Positions 26,033-34,443 of a stretch of DNA of 64,000 nucleotides are shown piece by piece. The stretch is from positions 1 to 64,000 of the forward strand of contig CANJLB010000002.1 of assembly GCA_947475065.1 (NCBI GenBank), read 5' to 3'. Positions within the stretch are counted from its first letter, which is position 1, and each line of letters starts with the position of its first letter. The notes beneath the pieces are model-generated. The model ran no database searches. It was not told the origin of the DNA and saw only the letters and a program-made list of their open reading frames with translations. Origin of the DNA: Opitutia bacterium. GTDB lineage: Bacteria; Verrucomicrobiota; Verrucomicrobiia; Opitutales; Opitutaceae. The translations under genes were made by a program, and so were the position numbers.

Positions 26033-26767
26033 TCAGCGTCCCTTGCGGCGGTGTTTCCGCCACCGCATCAGGCCCGGCCAAAGCACCACGAGCACGCACA
26101 ACGCCTCGAAGGCGTGCACGATTTCCTTCGGCAGCTCAAAACGTTTGAGCAACGCATCATCCGGGATCATCTCGCCACCGACCAGGCCGAGAATCCCCGC
26201 GCCGATGTAGACGATCACCGGCCAGCGGTTCATCCAGTTCGCCAGCAGGTCACTCGCAAACACGACAAGCGGGATGCTCAGCACCAACCCGAACCAGATG
26301 AGCCCGCTGCTCCCGTGCGACGCGCCGGCCACCGCCAGCACATTGTCGAGCGACATCACGATGTCGGCCACGGCAATCAGCCAAACTGCGTGCCAGAGGT
26401 CGCTGGCTTCCTTGTGATCCTTGGAGTTCTCCGTGTTTTCGCGCAGCAGCTTCATCGCGATCCAGAGGACGAGCAGGCCGCCGATCAGTTTGATGAACGG
26501 CACCCCGAGCAGACGTGCCGCCACCAATGTGAGCCCCACGCGCAGCAGCACGGCCACGCCAGAGCCAAGCATGATGCCCCACCGCCGCTCCTTTTTGCCA
26601 AGCCGCCTCACGGCGAGGGCAATGACGACGGCGTTGTCGCCCGCCAGCACGATGTCAATCAGCACGATTTTCAGCACGGCCGCACACCATTCCCAGGTGG
26701 TTTGCGGGTGGGCGGCGGCGACATCGGCGGCCACATCGGTGGCAGCAAGCAGAGGCAAGATTGTCAT
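26033..26767 (-). CDS. TerC/YjbE-family integral membrane protein
   Basis: A 244-residue protein with about seven membrane helices. The duplicated TerC motif is visible as IDIVLAGDNAVVIALAVRRL and VADIVMSLDNVLAVAG, each with the acidic Asp/Asn pair proposed to bind metal. TerC-superfamily members are linked to Mn2+ export or tellurite resistance; the YjbE subgroup is often Mn-responsive. I looked upstream for a yybP-ykoY riboswitch and saw none. Convergent with the dehydrogenase gene. Confidence 0.9.
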   Translation of the reverse strand: MTILPLLAATDVAADVAAAHPQTTWEWCAAVLKIVLIDIVLAGDNAVVIALAVRRLGKKERRWGIMLGSGVAVLLRVGLTLVAARLLGVPFIKLIGGLLVLWIAMKLLRENTENSKDHKEASDLWHAVWLIAVADIVMSLDNVLAVAGASHGSSGLIWFGLVLSIPLVVFASDLLANWMNRWPVIVYIGAGILGLVGGEMIPDDALLKRFELPKEIVHAFEALCVLVVLWPGLMRWRKHRRKGR

Positions 26768-26831
26768 TGGTAAAGCCCATTATGGTCCGGCCCGACCCGC
26801 TCCCGTCAACGCCATACGGCACGTTCCGCGC

Positions 26832-27251
26832 TCACCACCGCCGCCACGCCTCGCGCCATAAAAAGCCCAGGAGACCCAGCCGGATTGCGCCCTCAAACGT
26901 CAGCAGCACCAGCCCCCAACGCACGCCGAACCGGCGCCACCACCGTTCACCATACTGCCGGCGCACCGTCAGGCCGGCCAACGACACCGCCAGCATCACG
27001 ATGGCCACCGGCCGGCTGAACTTCGTCGCCACCAGTCCCAGCATATAGAGCCAGTTGAACAAAATCCCCAGGATGCAAACCAACGCCGCCGCCTCGCCCG
27101 GCCCGAGTTCGCGTGGATGCGGCCCGCTGTCCCGGGCAAACTGCTTCACCCCCATGTAGCGTTCCGCCAGCACCAGCTGCCACAGCTCGAAAAACGCGAA
27201 CAGCGGCGCAAGCCAAAGCAGCAGCGGGATGGGGGCGTTGGCAGGCGGCAT
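26832..27251 (-). CDS. Multi-pass membrane protein, hypothetical
   Basis: A 139-residue protein with about four hydrophobic segments, starting MPPANAPIPLLLWLAPLFAFFELWQLV. It has a charged loop (VKQFARDSGPHPRELGPGE) and an aromatic-rich C-terminus. No family recognised. The upstream portion of the frame crosses a perfect 19-bp inverted repeat and is unlikely to be translated. It is upstream of and codirectional with the TerC-like gene (64-base gap). Confidence 0.65.
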   Translation of the reverse strand: MPPANAPIPLLLWLAPLFAFFELWQLVLAERYMGVKQFARDSGPHPRELGPGEAAALVCILGILFNWLYMLGLVATKFSRPVAIVMLAVSLAGLTVRRQYGERWWRRFGVRWGLVLLTFEGAIRLGLLGFLWREAWRRW

Positions 27252-27270
27252 GGGCGGCAAATTGTTCTCG

Positions 27271-27339
27271 TTTTCTTCCGCCGGCTCGTGCTCGGTTCGT
27301 CTGACTGTTCCATCGGGAGAACGAGCCGGCGGAAGAAAA
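27271..27339. repeat. Perfect 19-bp inverted repeat
   Basis: TTTTCTTCCGCCGGCTCGT (27271-27289) and its exact complement (27321-27339) enclose 31 bases. It lies in the divergent gap between the membrane-protein gene and pdxH, 94 bases upstream of the pdxH start. Confidence 0.85.
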
Positions 27340-27432
27340 GGGGGAGGAAGGTATCGCCGGATCCAATCCCGGCGCAACCGCATTTCTCCCTGATCCCTTA
27401 TCCCTTCTTTGCCTTTTGACACCGCCACACCC

Positions 27433-28092
27433 ATGCCGCATCCTGCGCCGGTCATGTCCTTCGCCGACCTCCGCCAAGACTACGGCCTCGCCGCGTTGCT
27501 CGAAAAAAATCTCGCCCGTGACCCGTTCCGTCAGTTCGACCAGTGGTTTCAGGAGGCCGGGGCGGCGAAAATTCACGAACCCAACGCCATGATTCTCGCC
27601 ACCGCCGGCGCGGACGGGCACCCTTCCTCACGCACCGTGCTGCTCAAGGGTCTCGACGGACGCGGCTTCGTCTTTTTCTCGGGCTACGAGAGCCGCAAAG
27701 GCCGCGACCTCACGGCCAACCCGCGCGCGTCGCTGCTGTTTCCCTGGTACGCCCTCGAACGGCAGATCATCGTCGAGGGCACGGTTGCGCGTGTGTCGCG
27801 CGAGGAAAGCGCGGCATATTTCCACTCGCGGCCGCATGCTAGCCAGCTCGCCACGTGGGGCGCGGCCCAGAGCACACCGGTCGCCGACCGCGCCGCCGTG
27901 GATGCGGCCTTCAAGGCCGCCGAGAAAAAATACGCCGGCCGCGAGGTGCCGCTCCCGCCCCATTGGGGCGGCTGGCGGCTCGCGCCCGAGACGGTCGAGT
28001 TCTGGCAGGGCCGCCGCTCCCGCCTCCACGACCGCCTGCGCTACCGCCGCGAGGCGAACGGTGACTGGGCCGTCGAGCGCCTCGCGCCGTAG
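27433..28092 (+). CDS. pdxH: Pyridoxamine 5'-phosphate oxidase
   Basis: FMN enzyme making pyridoxal 5'-phosphate from PNP/PMP. FMN contacts RTVLLKGLDGRGFVFFSGYESRKG and ASLLFPWY are present, with RQIIVEG and HASQLATW(G)AQS. The C-terminal signature GGWRLAPETVEFWQGR ... RLHDRL is complete. At 219 residues it is the normal size. The start at 27433 (MPHPAPVMSF) is used; 27454 is a shorter alternative. Confidence 0.96.
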   Translation: MPHPAPVMSFADLRQDYGLAALLEKNLARDPFRQFDQWFQEAGAAKIHEPNAMILATAGADGHPSSRTVLLKGLDGRGFVFFSGYESRKGRDLTANPRASLLFPWYALERQIIVEGTVARVSREESAAYFHSRPHASQLATWGAAQSTPVADRAAVDAAFKAAEKKYAGREVPLPPHWGGWRLAPETVEFWQGRRSRLHDRLRYRREANGDWAVERLAP

Positions 28093-28198
28093 ATTCGCCC
28101 GCAGACCGGAGCCAGGGATGGGAGACCGGAAGCCATTTTCCAATCGCCGCCATGCTAGTTCTTCCTGTCTCCTGCCTCCCCCTTCTCCCTTTCCGCCT

Positions 28199-29806
28199 TT
28201 GCCCACATCGAAAAAGAAAAAAACTCCCCGGCCCGCCGCTTCGCCCCCTGCCGCCAGCCTGCTCGCGGCCGCGCTCGGCGCACTCGGCGAAGGCGTGCTG
28301 CTCGCCGAGCCGCACTGGCGCCCGGGCGGGCTGAAAATCATCTTCGCCAACGACCGTCTCGGCGCGATGACCGGTTTCGGGCCCGCCGCGCTGTGCGGCA
28401 AGTCGCACGGCGTGCTGCACGTTGACCAAAGCCATTTCGGCGAGCTGCGCCGCTGGCTGCGCCGCCTCACACCGGGGCTCGCGCTCGCCGGCGAGGGCGA
28501 CCTCGTGCGCGCGGACGGCCGCCGGCTTTATGTCGCGTGGACGTTCAGCGCGGTGCCGGCCGCGCCCGGACGCAGCGCGCATGTCGCCGTCACCTACCGC
28601 GACCAGACCGCACGGCGGCGCCTGCAGGAGGAGCTCGTCCATGCCCAGCGGCTCGACGCCGTGGGCCGGCTCGCCGGCGGTGTGGCGCATGATTTCAACA
28701 ATCTCCTCTCCGTCATCAACGGCTACGGCGAAATCCTCGCCAGCAAGCCTGCCGTCCGCCGCCACGCCGCCCGCGAGCTCGGCGAAGTTCAGCGCGCCGG
28801 CCGCCATGCCGCCGACCTCGTGCGCCAGCTCCTCGCGTTCAGCCGCCGGCAGGCGCTGCACCCGCGCGTCGTCAGCCTCAACCGCCTCGTCCGCACCAAC
28901 GCCGACATCCTCGCCAAGCTCCTCCTTCCCGGCCAGACGCTCACGCTCGACCTCGCCGCCGAGCATGACTGCGCGCAGGTGGATCCCGCCCAGATGCAGC
29001 AGGTATTGCTCAACCTCGTGCTCAACGCCCGCGACGTGCTCCCGCCCGGCGGCGAGGCCGTCATCCGCACGCACCACCGTGACATCTCGCTCCGCCAGAA
29101 CCGCCGCCTCACCGATCTCCCGCCCGGCCGCTACGTCGTCCTCGCGGTCAGCGACAACGGCGCCGGCATGGACGAGGCGGTCAGGGCCCACCTCTTTGAG
29201 CCGTTCTTCACCACCAAGGAACCCGGCAAGGGCACCGGCCTGGGCCTCGCGCTGGTCTACGGTGTCGTGCAGCAGAGCGGCGGCCATATCTTTGTTGAAA
29301 GCGCGCCCGCCGCCGGCACCACCTTTGAAATTTTTCTCCCCGCCGTGGACGGCCCCGCACCCGACGAGGACGTGCTTCCGGCCACGCTCCCCGTGACCGG
29401 CGGACGGGAAACCGTTCTCCTCGTTGAGGCCGACGCCGTCGTCCGCAAAATGGTCGCCGGCATTCTCACCGCCGACGGTTACCGCGTGCTCGACACCGGC
29501 CTGCCCTCCGAGGCGCTCCGCCTGGCGCGCCGCGTCGGCAACCCCGTCGAGCTGCTCATCGCCCCGGTGCAGGCTTCCGGCGACGAGAGTGAAAAGCTCG
29601 CCCGGACGCTGCACGCCGCACACCCCGGTCTGCGTGTCCTCGCCGCCGCCAACCACGAGCCGCCCCGTCTCGCCTGGCTCGCTCCCGCCGCGCAGGGCGG
29701 CATCACCAAACCCTTCGCGCTGAGCGAACTCCTTCGCGCCGTCCGATCACTCCTCGACGGCAAGGGGATTCCCGCCATCCCCCCGCACTTCCATCCGCCC
29801 TCGTAG
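28199..29806 (+). CDS. Hybrid sensor histidine kinase with degenerate receiver
   Basis: PAS-like sensor (about residues 20-140), HisKA dimerisation helix with [19 protein letters not shown] (phosphoacceptor His164), HATPase with [17 protein letters not shown] and [11 protein letters not shown], then a C-terminal receiver (about 400-520). The receiver lacks the phosphoacceptor aspartate: the strand reads LLIAPV (Ala455 in its place), while the TKPF lysine remains. No transmembrane helix, so probably cytoplasmic. A TTG at 28199 (reading PTSKKKKTP) is the most plausible start; an ATG at 28118 would add low-complexity sequence. The sixA gene downstream may act on this pathway. Confidence 0.87.
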   Translation: MPTSKKKKTPRPAASPPAASLLAAALGALGEGVLLAEPHWRPGGLKIIFANDRLGAMTGFGPAALCGKSHGVLHVDQSHFGELRRWLRRLTPGLALAGEGDLVRADGRRLYVAWTFSAVPAAPGRSAHVAVTYRDQTARRRLQEELVHAQRLDAVGRLAGGVAHDFNNLLSVINGYGEILASKPAVRRHAARELGEVQRAGRHAADLVRQLLAFSRRQALHPRVVSLNRLVRTNADILAKLLLPGQTLTLDLAAEHDCAQVDPAQMQQVLLNLVLNARDVLPPGGEAVIRTHHRDISLRQNRRLTDLPPGRYVVLAVSDNGAGMDEAVRAHLFEPFFTTKEPGKGTGLGLALVYGVVQQSGGHIFVESAPAAGTTFEIFLPAVDGPAPDEDVLPATLPVTGGRETVLLVEADAVVRKMVAGILTADGYRVLDTGLPSEALRLARRVGNPVELLIAPVQASGDESEKLARTLHAAHPGLRVLAAANHEPPRLAWLAPAAQGGITKPFALSELLRAVRSLLDGKGIPAIPPHFHPPS

Positions 29807-29969
29807 CCCATCCCGCTTCCCTCCTCCTGATTTTCTCTTTCTCGAAAAACAAGGTGTCTTCCCCGCCTGCAACGGATGAAGAAGGATTCTCCGCTCGCCC
29901 ATCGGCCTCCTTACACCCTCAGCGGCGGTGTACGAAATGCTTCCCAACTCGTCTTTTCCTGCCCCTAAA

Positions 29970-30479
29970 ATGCTTCTCCATCTCATCCGCCACGGTGACG
30001 CCCTGCCCTCCGACGAAGATCCCGCCCGCCCCCTCAGTCCGCGTGGCCGTGAAGACGTCCGGCGCCTCGCCGTCTTTCTCCGTGCCAACCCCGCCGGCGC
30101 GACCGTGCACCTCTGGTACAGCCCCATCCGCCGCGCCCGGGAAACTGCCGCCCTGCTCGTCCAGCACCTCGGCCAGCCGGTCATGCAGATCAGCAAGTCC
30201 TCGCTCATGCCCGAGGATGACCCCGCCAAAATCGCCCGCCTGCTCGCCGAACTCCCTCCCGCCGTCAATCTCGCCATCGTCGGCCACGAGCCGCACCTCA
30301 GCGCGCTCGCCACGCTGCTGGTCACCGGCCGCCTGGCCCCCTGTGCGTTCGGCTTCGAAAAGGCCGGCCTCCTCACCCTCGCCCTTGACGGGGGAAAACA
30401 CGAAACCACGGGCCACCCGCGCTGGGTAACGCGCGGAGCTTGGACGCCCGCGCCGACACCGACCGGCAAAGAAAACTGA
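29970..30479 (+). CDS. sixA: Phosphohistidine phosphatase SixA
   Basis: Histidine-phosphatase-superfamily enzyme that removes phosphate from phosphohistidine in phosphorelays. The N-terminal LLHLIRHGDALPS carries the RHG nucleophile, LSPRGRED follows, and VGHEPHLSAL carries the second His. The 169 residues match. The start at 29970 puts the RHG at residue 6-8, as usual. Codirectional with and 163 bases after the hybrid kinase, so a functional link to His-Asp relays is plausible. Confidence 0.9.
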   Translation: MLLHLIRHGDALPSDEDPARPLSPRGREDVRRLAVFLRANPAGATVHLWYSPIRRARETAALLVQHLGQPVMQISKSSLMPEDDPAKIARLLAELPPAVNLAIVGHEPHLSALATLLVTGRLAPCAFGFEKAGLLTLALDGGKHETTGHPRWVTRGAWTPAPTPTGKEN

Positions 30480-30484
30480 TTTTT

Positions 30485-30507
30485 CCCGGGGAGCCCGGCA
30501 TTTTTTA
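30485..30507 (+). terminator. Weak Rho-independent terminator after sixA
   Basis: A short CCGGG/CCCGG stem with a 3-base loop is followed by CATTTTTTAT. It starts 6 bases after the sixA stop. Confidence 0.55.
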
Positions 30508-30526
30508 TAAAAAATCGCCGAAATGC

Positions 30527-30558
30527 TTGACCCTCCTCTTGGAGGAGATCGCAGGGTA
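30527..30558 (+). promoter_or_regulatory. MerR-type promoter/operator
   Basis: A TTGACC -35 box (30527-30532) is followed by a perfect dyad CTCCTC-TTG-GAGGAG (30533-30547) filling an over-long spacer of 19-20 bases before a weak -10-like box (30552-30558). Overlong spacers with a central dyad are the hallmark of MerR-activated promoters. It lies 23 bases upstream of the MerR gene, so autoregulation is inferred. Confidence 0.8.
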
Positions 30559-30580
30559 ACGTGAATCACCCACCCATCCC

Positions 30581-31414
30581 ATGCCCAAAGACCCCCAGTT
30601 GTTCAGCATCGGCGAGTTCTCGCAGATTTCCGGCCTCTCGGTCAAAGCGCTCCGTTTTTATGATGAGAACGGCCTGCTCAAGCCCGCGCAGGTGGATGCC
30701 GGCACCGGCTACCGTTTCTACGATGCCGCGGCCACCGAACGCGCCTGGGTCATCGCACGGCTGCGCGAGCTCCAGTTTTCGCTCGGCGACATCGCCGCCA
30801 TCCTCGCCGGCTGCGGCGATGAGGCGGACCTGCTGGAGCATCTCGCCCGGCAACGCCGTGCCGTCGAGGAACGCCTCCGGGCCGGCCGCAAAGTGGCCAA
30901 GGCCCTCGCGCAGATGATCGCCGCCGAACGCGCCGCCGCCCAGCTCGCAGCCGCCGGCAAATTCACCTTCGAGGAAAAGCTGCTGCCGCCGCTGCTCGTC
31001 GCCGGCCTGCGCATGAAGGGCCGTTACGAAGAATGCGGCCGGGCTTTTTCCACCCTCGGCCGCGCGCTCGGCCGCCACTTCGCCGGCAAGCCGCTCTGCC
31101 TTTATTACGACGGCGAATTCCGCGAGGACGACGCGGACTTCGAGCCATGCTTCCCGCTGCGCGGCCCCGCCGCCGCACCCGACGGGATCGTGGTGCGCAC
31201 GCTGCCGGCGACCCGCTGTCTCTCACTCATTCACCAGGGGCCCTACCGCCAGCTCGGCCGTTCTTACAAAAGAATCCTCGCCGAGGCCCGCCACCGTGAA
31301 TTCACCGTCACGCCGCCAACTCGCGAAGTCTACCACAAGGGGCCGGGGCTGATTTTCAAGGGCAACGCCCAAAACTACCTCACCGAAATCCAGCTTCCCT
31401 TCGCCGCCCCATGA
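30581..31414 (+). CDS. MerR-family regulator with GyrI-like effector domain
   Basis: A 277-residue BmrR-type activator. The winged helix FSIGEFSQISGLSVKALRFYDENGLLKPA (residues 8-36) and GYRFYD are canonical; a coiled-coil dimer helix follows (about 75-120) and a GyrI-like ligand pocket fills the C-terminus (LSLIHQGPYRQLGRSYKRI). Such regulators sense cationic drugs or other small molecules. The operator dyad directly upstream supports autoregulation. Its stop overlaps the next gene's ATG by 4 bases, so the MGMT-like protein is probably its cotranscribed output. Confidence 0.9.
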   Translation: MPKDPQLFSIGEFSQISGLSVKALRFYDENGLLKPAQVDAGTGYRFYDAAATERAWVIARLRELQFSLGDIAAILAGCGDEADLLEHLARQRRAVEERLRAGRKVAKALAQMIAAERAAAQLAAAGKFTFEEKLLPPLLVAGLRMKGRYEECGRAFSTLGRALGRHFAGKPLCLYYDGEFREDDADFEPCFPLRGPAAAPDGIVVRTLPATRCLSLIHQGPYRQLGRSYKRILAEARHREFTVTPPTREVYHKGPGLIFKGNAQNYLTEIQLPFAAP

Positions 31415-31935
31415 AACCCAAGCGCATCATTCCCGCCGTGACGCCCGCTGCGCCAGCCAAACCGCTGCGCGGCAAAAAAACCTGGCGCGAAAAACTCGCC
31501 GACGACAAGGACCTGCCGAAAGTCGTCACGCTCGACGCCACTGCTGCCGCGCGCTGGGGCGGGCGCACCCTCGCCATCCCCGCCCCGCGCGAGGTGGATG
31601 CGCTTATGCGCCGCGTGCCGCGCGGCCGGGTCGTCACCATCAACGAGCTGCGTGCGGCGGTCGCGCGCCGGCACGGTGCCGCCGCCGGCTGCCCGATCAG
31701 CACGGGCATCTTCTCGTGGATGGCCGCGCACGCCGCCGCCGAGGGTGCCGCGGCGGGCGAGACCACCGTCACCCCTTACTGGCGCACCCTTAAGGTCAAA
31801 GGCGAGCTGAACCCCAAATACCCCGGCGGCATTCCTGCGCTCACCGCCAGGCTTGAGGCGGAGGGCCACGCTGTGGTCCAAAAGGGAAAACGCTTTTTTG
31901 TCCGCGATTTTGAAAAGGCTGTCGCGAAGCTCTGA
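31411..31935 (+). CDS. MGMT/ATL-like DNA-binding-domain protein
   Basis: A 174-residue protein with the winged-helix DNA-binding domain of O6-alkylguanine methyltransferases: REVDALMRRVPRGRVVTINELRAAVARR, then YWRTLKVKGELNPKYPGG and a C-terminal RLEAEGHAV. The alkyl-acceptor motif PCHR is not visible; the corresponding stretch is GCPISTGIFSW. It is therefore more likely an alkyltransferase-like or MGMT-family protein that binds DNA without repairing it directly. The start overlaps the MerR stop (ATGA). Confidence 0.8.
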   Translation: MKPKRIIPAVTPAAPAKPLRGKKTWREKLADDKDLPKVVTLDATAAARWGGRTLAIPAPREVDALMRRVPRGRVVTINELRAAVARRHGAAAGCPISTGIFSWMAAHAAAEGAAAGETTVTPYWRTLKVKGELNPKYPGGIPALTARLEAEGHAVVQKGKRFFVRDFEKAVAKL

Positions 31936-31944
31936 GCCGGTGCC

Positions 31945-32110
31945 GATCCATCTTTATCCACGGATGGACACGGATAAACACGGATCAAACCGCCGGACAT
32001 TTGGAATTCAGAAGCCATGAAGCCACAGGTATTCATTGGGCAGGAATCTTGGTTTCTGAATTAATTTGGGCTCGGCTCATCCGTGTGCATCCGTGGTGAT
32101 TTTCCGTGCA
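31945..32110. repeat. Long heptad dyad (ATCCGTG class)
   Basis: Two to three copies of a (C)ACGGAT heptad on the left (31949-31987) face complementary ATCCGTG copies on the right (32078-32107). The interior also pairs (GAATTCAGAAGCC against GGTTTCTGAATTA). The whole intergenic gap could fold into one imperfect hairpin. Confidence 0.7.
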
Positions 32111-32155
32111 GCGCCGGTTTGACCTCGCGCCGCCGACCGCCTCTGCTTCGGGTTC

Positions 32156-33082
32156 ATGAAAATCTTCCTCACCGGCGCCTCCGGCTTCGTCGGCGCGGCC
32201 TTTGCGGAGGCGGCCCACCGTCGCGGGCATCGCGTCATCGGTGTCGTCCGCCAGGCCCCGCTCTCCGTGCCCGGCCTCGCCCAACAGCTTTCGTTCGACC
32301 TGACTGATTCGGCCGCGCTGACCTCGGCGCTGTTCGAACATTTTCCCGACACCATCGTCAACTGCGCCGCCGTCGCCGAACCTGCACAATGCGAGACCGA
32401 CCCCGTCCGCTCCGAGGCGCTCAATGTCGCCCTGCCCACGCAGCTGGCCCGGCTTGCCAATCACCTGAGCACGCGGCTCGTCCACCTCTCGACCGAGCAG
32501 GTCTTCGACGGCACCGCCGCGCCCTACGCTGTGGACAGCCGGCCCAATCCTGTGAACCTCTACGGCCGGCAAAAGCTCCTGAGCGAACGCGCCGTTCACG
32601 CCGCCGCATCGGCGTTTGCCGTCACCGTGCGCCCGCCGCTGCTCACCGGCAACAGCCTCGCCGGCCGCCGCAGCCTCCATGAGCGGCTCTTCGCCGACTG
32701 GGCCGCCGGCAAGACCCCACGCCTGTATCGCGACGAAATTCGCCAGCCTTGCACCGCCGGCAGCCTCGCCGAGGTGCTGGTCGAGCTCTGCGAACGCACC
32801 GCCGTGCGTGGCGTCGTCCACTGGGCCGGCACCGAGCCTCTCGCGCGCGACGAACTCGCCCGCCGCATCCGGGCTCATTTCAAGCTCTCTGAAAAATCCG
32901 CACCCATCGTGGTCATCGCCCGCGCCGACACACCCGCCGAATCCGCCACGCGCCCGGCCAACCTCACGCTCGATCTCCAACCGCTGGCCGGCCTGCTCAA
33001 GACCCAGCCGGAGTCCTTTGAGGCTCAGCTCGACCAGTTCGTCGTCCCGCCCCCGTTCCGCGAGTGGTATCACGCCCAATGA
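32156..33082 (+). CDS. RmlD-like extended SDR (dTDP-4-dehydrorhamnose reductase-type)
   Basis: A 308-residue NAD(P)-dependent sugar-nucleotide or related reductase. The Rossmann loop FLTGASGFVGAAF (residues 4-16) and the active-site motif YGRQK (Tyr and Lys four apart) are clear; VHLSTEQVFDG and the preceding NCAAVAEP are RmlD-like. It lacks neighbouring rml genes, so the substrate is uncertain. Heptad dyads fill both flanking gaps. Confidence 0.85.
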   Translation: MKIFLTGASGFVGAAFAEAAHRRGHRVIGVVRQAPLSVPGLAQQLSFDLTDSAALTSALFEHFPDTIVNCAAVAEPAQCETDPVRSEALNVALPTQLARLANHLSTRLVHLSTEQVFDGTAAPYAVDSRPNPVNLYGRQKLLSERAVHAAASAFAVTVRPPLLTGNSLAGRRSLHERLFADWAAGKTPRLYRDEIRQPCTAGSLAEVLVELCERTAVRGVVHWAGTEPLARDELARRIRAHFKLSEKSAPIVVIARADTPAESATRPANLTLDLQPLAGLLKTQPESFEAQLDQFVVPPPFREWYHAQ

Positions 33083-33085
33083 TTT

Positions 33086-33215
33086 TTGGGACACAGAGGA
33101 CACAGAGGGCACAGAGGGAGAGATGGAGACCACGGAGCAATCCCCATCAAAAGCCACCGCGCCTTTCTCTGTGACCTCTCTTCCCTCCTCTGTGCCCTCT
33201 GTGCCCTCTGTGCCG
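33086..33215. repeat. Heptad dyad (CACAGAGG/CCTCTGTG class)
   Basis: Three tandem ACAGAGG-type units (33091-33118) face four complementary CCTCTGTG-type units (about 33167-33214). The element fills the gap between the SDR and lipoate ligase-like genes and ends 7 bases before the latter's ATG, so it would be in its 5' leader. Confidence 0.8.
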
Positions 33216-33221
33216 TAAAAA

Positions 33222-33935
33222 ATGAAACTTGATCTGCTCCGCGACCGTATCGCCGGGGCCGCCGAGAACATGGCGGCCGATTTTCTGCTGCTGAAACGCG
33301 CCCCCGCCAGCCGCGCGCGGTTTCGGCACTACGGCTGGCGCGCGCCCGCCTTCACCTTTGGCTACAGCCAGCCGCTCGCTTTCATCCGCTCGCAGCTCCC
33401 GCCCGGCGAATCCTTCGACCTCTGCCGTCGTGCGACGGGCGGCGGCCTAGTGGACCACCGCGACGACTGGACCTACGGCCTGATCCTGCCGCGCGGCCAC
33501 GCACTGGAGGAGATGCCCGCGACGCAGAGCTACCAGCTCGTCCACGAGGCACTCGCCGCCGCACTCGTCGCGCAGGGCGTGCCCGCCGTGCTCAAGCCCG
33601 TCCCGCCCGAGCCTCCCGCCAGCGGCCTGCCGGCGGGCGTATGCTTTCAACGCGCCGAGACCTTCGACGTCTGCCACGCCGCCACCGGTGAAAAAATCGC
33701 CGGGGCCGCGCAAAAGCGTGCGAAGCAGGGGATGTTGTTCCAAGGCTCGATCTGGAAAGCCGCCGTCGGTGCGACGATTGACTGGGAGCATTACGGCGAC
33801 GACTTCGCCGCCTGCCTCGCCGCCACGCTCGGAGCCGAAGCCGCCCCCGCGCCGTGGCCCGAGGAGGTCGGCGACGACGAACTCGCCGCGCTCACCGAGC
33901 ACTACGCCTCGCAGGAGTGGAACGAGGCGCGGTGA
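33222..33935 (+). CDS. Lipoate/biotin protein ligase A/B family protein
   Basis: A 237-residue LplA-like catalytic domain. RRATGGGLVDH (residues 69-79) is the lipoyl-AMP-binding motif, and EKIAGAAQKRAKQGMLFQGSI carries the catalytic lysine in the expected KIAGxAQ context. No accessory C-terminal LplA domain. It may be a lipoate ligase, octanoyltransferase-like or amidotransferase; the window encodes a lipoylated E2 (sucB), a possible target. The start at 33222 is set just after the heptad dyad. Confidence 0.85.
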   Translation: MKLDLLRDRIAGAAENMAADFLLLKRAPASRARFRHYGWRAPAFTFGYSQPLAFIRSQLPPGESFDLCRRATGGGLVDHRDDWTYGLILPRGHALEEMPATQSYQLVHEALAAALVAQGVPAVLKPVPPEPPASGLPAGVCFQRAETFDVCHAATGEKIAGAAQKRAKQGMLFQGSIWKAAVGATIDWEHYGDDFAACLAATLGAEAAPAPWPEEVGDDELAALTEHYASQEWNEAR

Positions 33936-33978
33936 GCTGGAGCTTGAAGACCCTCGCTTCATTTCCTAAATCTGAGCC

Positions 33979-34431
33979 ATGAGACGCATCGTAAAACGCC
34001 TGATGATCCTTAGCGCGGCGGTGTGCCTGCTCATTGTCGGGCTGTTTCTCTACGTAATAGGCCGCACGCCGGAAATCAAAAATGAAAAGCACTTGGCCCA
34101 TGTTGACTGGCTGCCAACGGAGGCGAGTGACATCACTTATGCCCAAAGCGACGACTTCGGTTGGTTTCAATGCTATGAATGCACGATCTCGCGTGATGCG
34201 GTGGCCAAGCTCGCGCAAAGGGAAGGGTGGAAGCTGGAAGTGAAAGAAAATGTCTTCGCATCTTTGCGCTCATCGCTCGGTCTTCCCGCGTTGCGCGAGG
34301 TTGACGGCAAAAAGATGGATTTAGTGCCCAAGGCACTTTTTTACGAGGACAGAAAGCCCAATAACGGCGGTGTGACCGTGATCTACGATCTCGAACTCGG
34401 GCGACTTTTTGTTCACAGAAGCCATCGGTGA
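33979..34431 (+). CDS. Hypothetical protein with N-terminal membrane anchor
   Basis: A 150-residue protein. Residues 8-27 (LMILSAAVCLLIVGLFLYVI) form a single membrane anchor or uncleaved signal; the rest is predicted periplasmic, with DITYAQSDDFGWFQCYECTISRD and a C-terminal YDLELGRLFVHRSHR. No family assigned. Codon use is less GC-biased than in flanking genes. It is convergent with rlmD (12-base gap). Confidence 0.65.
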   Translation: MRRIVKRLMILSAAVCLLIVGLFLYVIGRTPEIKNEKHLAHVDWLPTEASDITYAQSDDFGWFQCYECTISRDAVAKLAQREGWKLEVKENVFASLRSSLGLPALREVDGKKMDLVPKALFYEDRKPNNGGVTVIYDLELGRLFVHRSHR

Positions 34432-34443
34432 ATAGAACGATTT

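Noticed and set aside
26768-26831. yybP-ykoY Mn riboswitch before the TerC-like gene
   Set aside because: The upstream 64 bases are too short and lack the conserved junction sequence.
28118-28198. ATG start for the hybrid kinase at 28118
   Set aside because: The extra 27 codons are Pro/Ser-rich and look intergenic; the in-frame TTG at 28199 gives a more natural N-terminus.
27911-29656. 581-codon minus-strand frame
   Set aside because: Mirror of pdxH and the hybrid kinase, which have clear domains on the plus strand.
33086-33215. Possible CRISPR-like array
   Set aside because: Units are 7-8 bases, without spacers of uniform length, and face each other in inverted orientation; no cas genes nearby.
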